This document shows positions 62,231 to 64,000 of a stretch of DNA of 64,000 bases, one piece after another. This DNA is from Pseudomonadota bacterium (GTDB lineage: Bacteria; Pseudomonadota; Gammaproteobacteria; Burkholderiales; Rhodocyclaceae). Made by a program: the position numbers and the translations under genes. Below the pieces are notes generated by a model that worked only from the letters and a program-made list of their open reading frames with translations, was not told the DNA's origin and ran no database searches. Position 1 is the first letter of the stretch. Every line of letters begins with the position of its first letter. The DNA lies in contig JAFEDH010000002.1 of the NCBI GenBank assembly GCA_018241695.1, positions 124,001 to 188,000 on the forward strand. Direction: 5' to 3'.

Positions 62231-62998
62231 ATGGAACTTGAACAGTGTGTGTTTCTGGTTACCGGGGCGGGCTCGGGCCTGGGTGAGGCGGTGGCCCGTG
62301 CGGCTGTCGCGGGAGGAGCGCGATGTGTATTGGCCGATGTGAATCCGGAATCGGCCGGTCGCGTGGCAGGTGAACTGGGTGCCGGAGCACGAGCAATCGC
62401 CTGTGATGTGCGCCGCGCCGAAGCGGGTGAAGCCGCCGTCGCTTTGGCCCGCGATGTGTTTGGCGGCCTGCATGTGCTGGTCAATTGCGCCGGCATTGCT
62501 TCCGGCGAGAAGGTGGTGGGCCGCAATGGTCCGCACGGGCTGGAGGCGTTCAGCCGGACCATCGAAATCAATCTGGTGGGAAGTTTCAACATGCTGCGTC
62601 TGGCCGCGGCCGCCATGGTGGGCAACACCCCGAATGCGGGCGGAGAGCGCGGCGTGATCGTGAATACCGCTTCCATCGCCGCTTTTGAAGGGCAGATCGG
62701 ACAGGCGGCCTATTCGGCTTCCAAGGCCGGCGTGGTCGGGATGACGCTGCCGGCGGCGCGTGAGCTGGCCCGGCACGGCATCCGCGTCATGACCATCGCG
62801 CCGGGCATTTTCGAGACGCCCATGGTCAAGGGCATGAGCCCGGAACTGCAGGAGGCTATCGGGCGGGGCATCCCGTTTCCCTCCCGCCTTGGCCGGCCGG
62901 AGGAATTTGCAGCGCTGGTGCGTCATATCGTCGGCAATCCGATGCTCAACGGCGAGACGATCCGTCTCGATGGCGCCGTGCGCCTGGCGACCGGATAG
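62231..62998 (+). CDS. SDR, 3-hydroxyacyl-CoA dehydrogenase type II-like (HSD17B10-like)
   Basis: 255 aa. VTGAGSGLGEAVA, VLVNCAGIASGEKVVGRNGP, Ser in NTASIAAFEGQIG and Y-S-A-S-K. The sequence GQIGQAAYSASKAG is the hallmark of type II 3-hydroxyacyl-CoA/17beta-hydroxysteroid dehydrogenases. Adjacent to a thiolase 10 nt downstream, so a beta-oxidation pair is likely. Confidence 0.9.
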   Translation: MELEQCVFLVTGAGSGLGEAVARAAVAGGARCVLADVNPESAGRVAGELGAGARAIACDVRRAEAGEAAVALARDVFGGLHVLVNCAGIASGEKVVGRNGPHGLEAFSRTIEINLVGSFNMLRLAAAAMVGNTPNAGGERGVIVNTASIAAFEGQIGQAAYSASKAGVVGMTLPAARELARHGIRVMTIAPGIFETPMVKGMSPELQEAIGRGIPFPSRLGRPEEFAALVRHIVGNPMLNGETIRLDGAVRLATG

Positions 62999-63008
62999 GC
63001 TGCAGGGT

Positions 63009-64000
63009 ATGGATCCGGTTGTCATTGTCGCCGCGCGGCGCACGCCGATCGGCGCCCTCAACGGGCAGTTCGCCTCGCTTTCCGCACCTCGGCTGGCCTC
63101 GACGGCGATCGCGGCTGTCGTTGCGGATGCGGGGCTGCCTGCCGACGCTTACGACGAGGCTCTGGTGGGGTGCGTATTGCCGGCGGGGCTGGGCCAGGCG
63201 CCGGCCCGGCAGGCGGTACTTGGGGCGGGACTGCCCGGGTCGGTGGCCTGCACCATGGTGAACAAGGTTTGCGGCTCCGGCATGAAGGCACTGATGCTGG
63301 GTCATGATCTTGTTCTGGCCGGAACCGCGCGGACAGTGCTTGCCGCAGGCATGGAGTCGATGACCAATGCACCGTATCTCCTGCCGGGCGCACGCCAGGG
63401 CTATCGCTATGGCCATGTCCGCACGCTCGATCATATGGCCTTCGATGGGCTGGAAAATGCCTACGATGGCCAGCCGATGGGTGTTTTCGGTGAATTGTGC
63501 GCGGAGCGCTACGGTTTCGGCCGAGAAATGCAGGATGCCTTCGCCCTCGAATCGGTGCGTCGCGCCCGGATGGCGCTCACGGAAGGATGCTTCGCCGCCG
63601 AGATCGCTCCCGTCACGGTGACCGATCCTGGTGGCGAGAAGCGGGTGGCCATGGACGAGACGCCAGGCCGCTGCCGGCCCGAGAAGATCACCTCCCTGCG
63701 TCCGGCTTTCAAGGTGGATGGCAGCATCACCGCAGCCAGTGCATCGTCGATTTCCGATGGTGCGGCGGCACTGGTGGTGACGCGCGAATCCGTGGCGCGC
63801 GGGGCGGGAGCGCCGCTGCTGGCCCGGATCATGGGGCATGCTACCCATGCACACGATCCTGCCTGGTTCACCACGGCCCCGGTGGGAGCAATCCGCAAGC
63901 TCCTCGACCGTCTGGGCTGGTTGGCAACGGATGTGGATCTGTACGAGATCAATGAAGCCTTTGCCGTCGTGGCACTGGCAGCCATCCATGATCTGGGCCT
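63009..64000 (+). CDS. Acetyl-CoA acetyltransferase (thiolase), cut by the window edge
   Basis: The first 330 codons are open and run off the right edge. Nucleophile C88 in NKVCGSGMKAL; the NEAFA motif (YEINEAFAVVAL) is present near the end. The C-terminal CxG and GHP motifs lie outside. Cleaves or forms 3-ketoacyl-CoA. ATG 63009 has CAGGG upstream and is 10 nt after the SDR. Confidence 0.92.
   Translation, partial: MDPVVIVAARRTPIGALNGQFASLSAPRLASTAIAAVVADAGLPADAYDEALVGCVLPAGLGQAPARQAVLGAGLPGSVACTMVNKVCGSGMKALMLGHDLVLAGTARTVLAAGMESMTNAPYLLPGARQGYRYGHVRTLDHMAFDGLENAYDGQPMGVFGELCAERYGFGREMQDAFALESVRRARMALTEGCFAAEIAPVTVTDPGGEKRVAMDETPGRCRPEKITSLRPAFKVDGSITAASASSISDGAAALVVTRESVARGAGAPLLARIMGHATHAHDPAWFTTAPVGAIRKLLDRLGWLATDVDLYEINEAFAVVALAAIHDLG

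Overview
The window looks like chromosome of a GC-rich Gram-negative proteobacterium. Outer-membrane biology is explicit: a TonB-dependent receptor, an Mla-type lipid transporter with lipoprotein, and Tat and Sec signal peptides. Housekeeping content fits a betaproteobacterium: rlmB, ppx, a folD-purE-purK-tsaC operon, prkA-yeaH-spoVR, SorAB sulfite dehydrogenase, and four tRNAs including initiator tRNA. The catabolic content (KshA-like Rieske oxygenase, ketosteroid-isomerase-like protein, TeiR-size LuxR regulator, eight SDRs, many CoA enzymes) recalls steroid degraders of the Sterolibacterium/Denitratisoma type. That placement is inference, not proof.

Layout. 1-9.7 kb: end of an FAD oxidase, tRNA-Ala and tRNA-Glu, rlmB, a compact heme-copper oxidase operon (subunits II and I, SCO, membrane protein), tRNA-Asp, ppx, and an MlaEFD-plus-lipoprotein operon. 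9.8-17.6 kb (minus strand): an acyl-CoA catabolic block with a small unknown protein, acyl-CoA synthetase, amidohydrolase, double-length CoA-transferase, alpha/beta hydrolase and an unusual crotonase. 18-22.8 kb: prkA-yeaH-spoVR. 23-27.3 kb: a LysR regulator divergent from a five-gene, translationally coupled operon (CmcJ/NvfI-like oxygenase, PEP-mutase-family lyase, HCCA-isomerase/DsbA-like protein, cupin, MAPEG). 27.5-33.2 kb: gamma-glutamyltransferase and an SDR-Dabb-SDR-MDR operon. 33.3-37.7 kb: SorAB, an HU-like protein, a kinase-like protein, and a DinJ/YafQ toxin-antitoxin pair beside a gene remnant.

37.8-58.3 kb is the most interesting part: an uptake and oxidation cluster for a probably steroid-like or other polycyclic substrate. 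It holds sulfotransferase, KshA-like oxygenase, SDRs, NTF2-fold proteins, LuxR regulator, esterase, luciferase-like oxidoreductase, MFS and TonB transporters, an old-yellow-enzyme/FAD reductase and a PQQ dehydrogenase. All three divergent promoter regions in the cluster carry the same small palindromic motif (TCRCCC, T-rich centre, GGGT), which suggests one regulon. 58.3-64 kb returns to housekeeping (initiator tRNA, tsaC, purK, purE, folD), then an SDR and a thiolase that runs off the end.

The catabolic blocks probably work together. Ring oxidation and isomerisation in the 38-58 kb cluster would yield carboxylic acids, which the ligase, CoA-transferase, hydratase, SDR and thiolase elsewhere in the window could degrade. 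The substrate itself cannot be read from the sequence.
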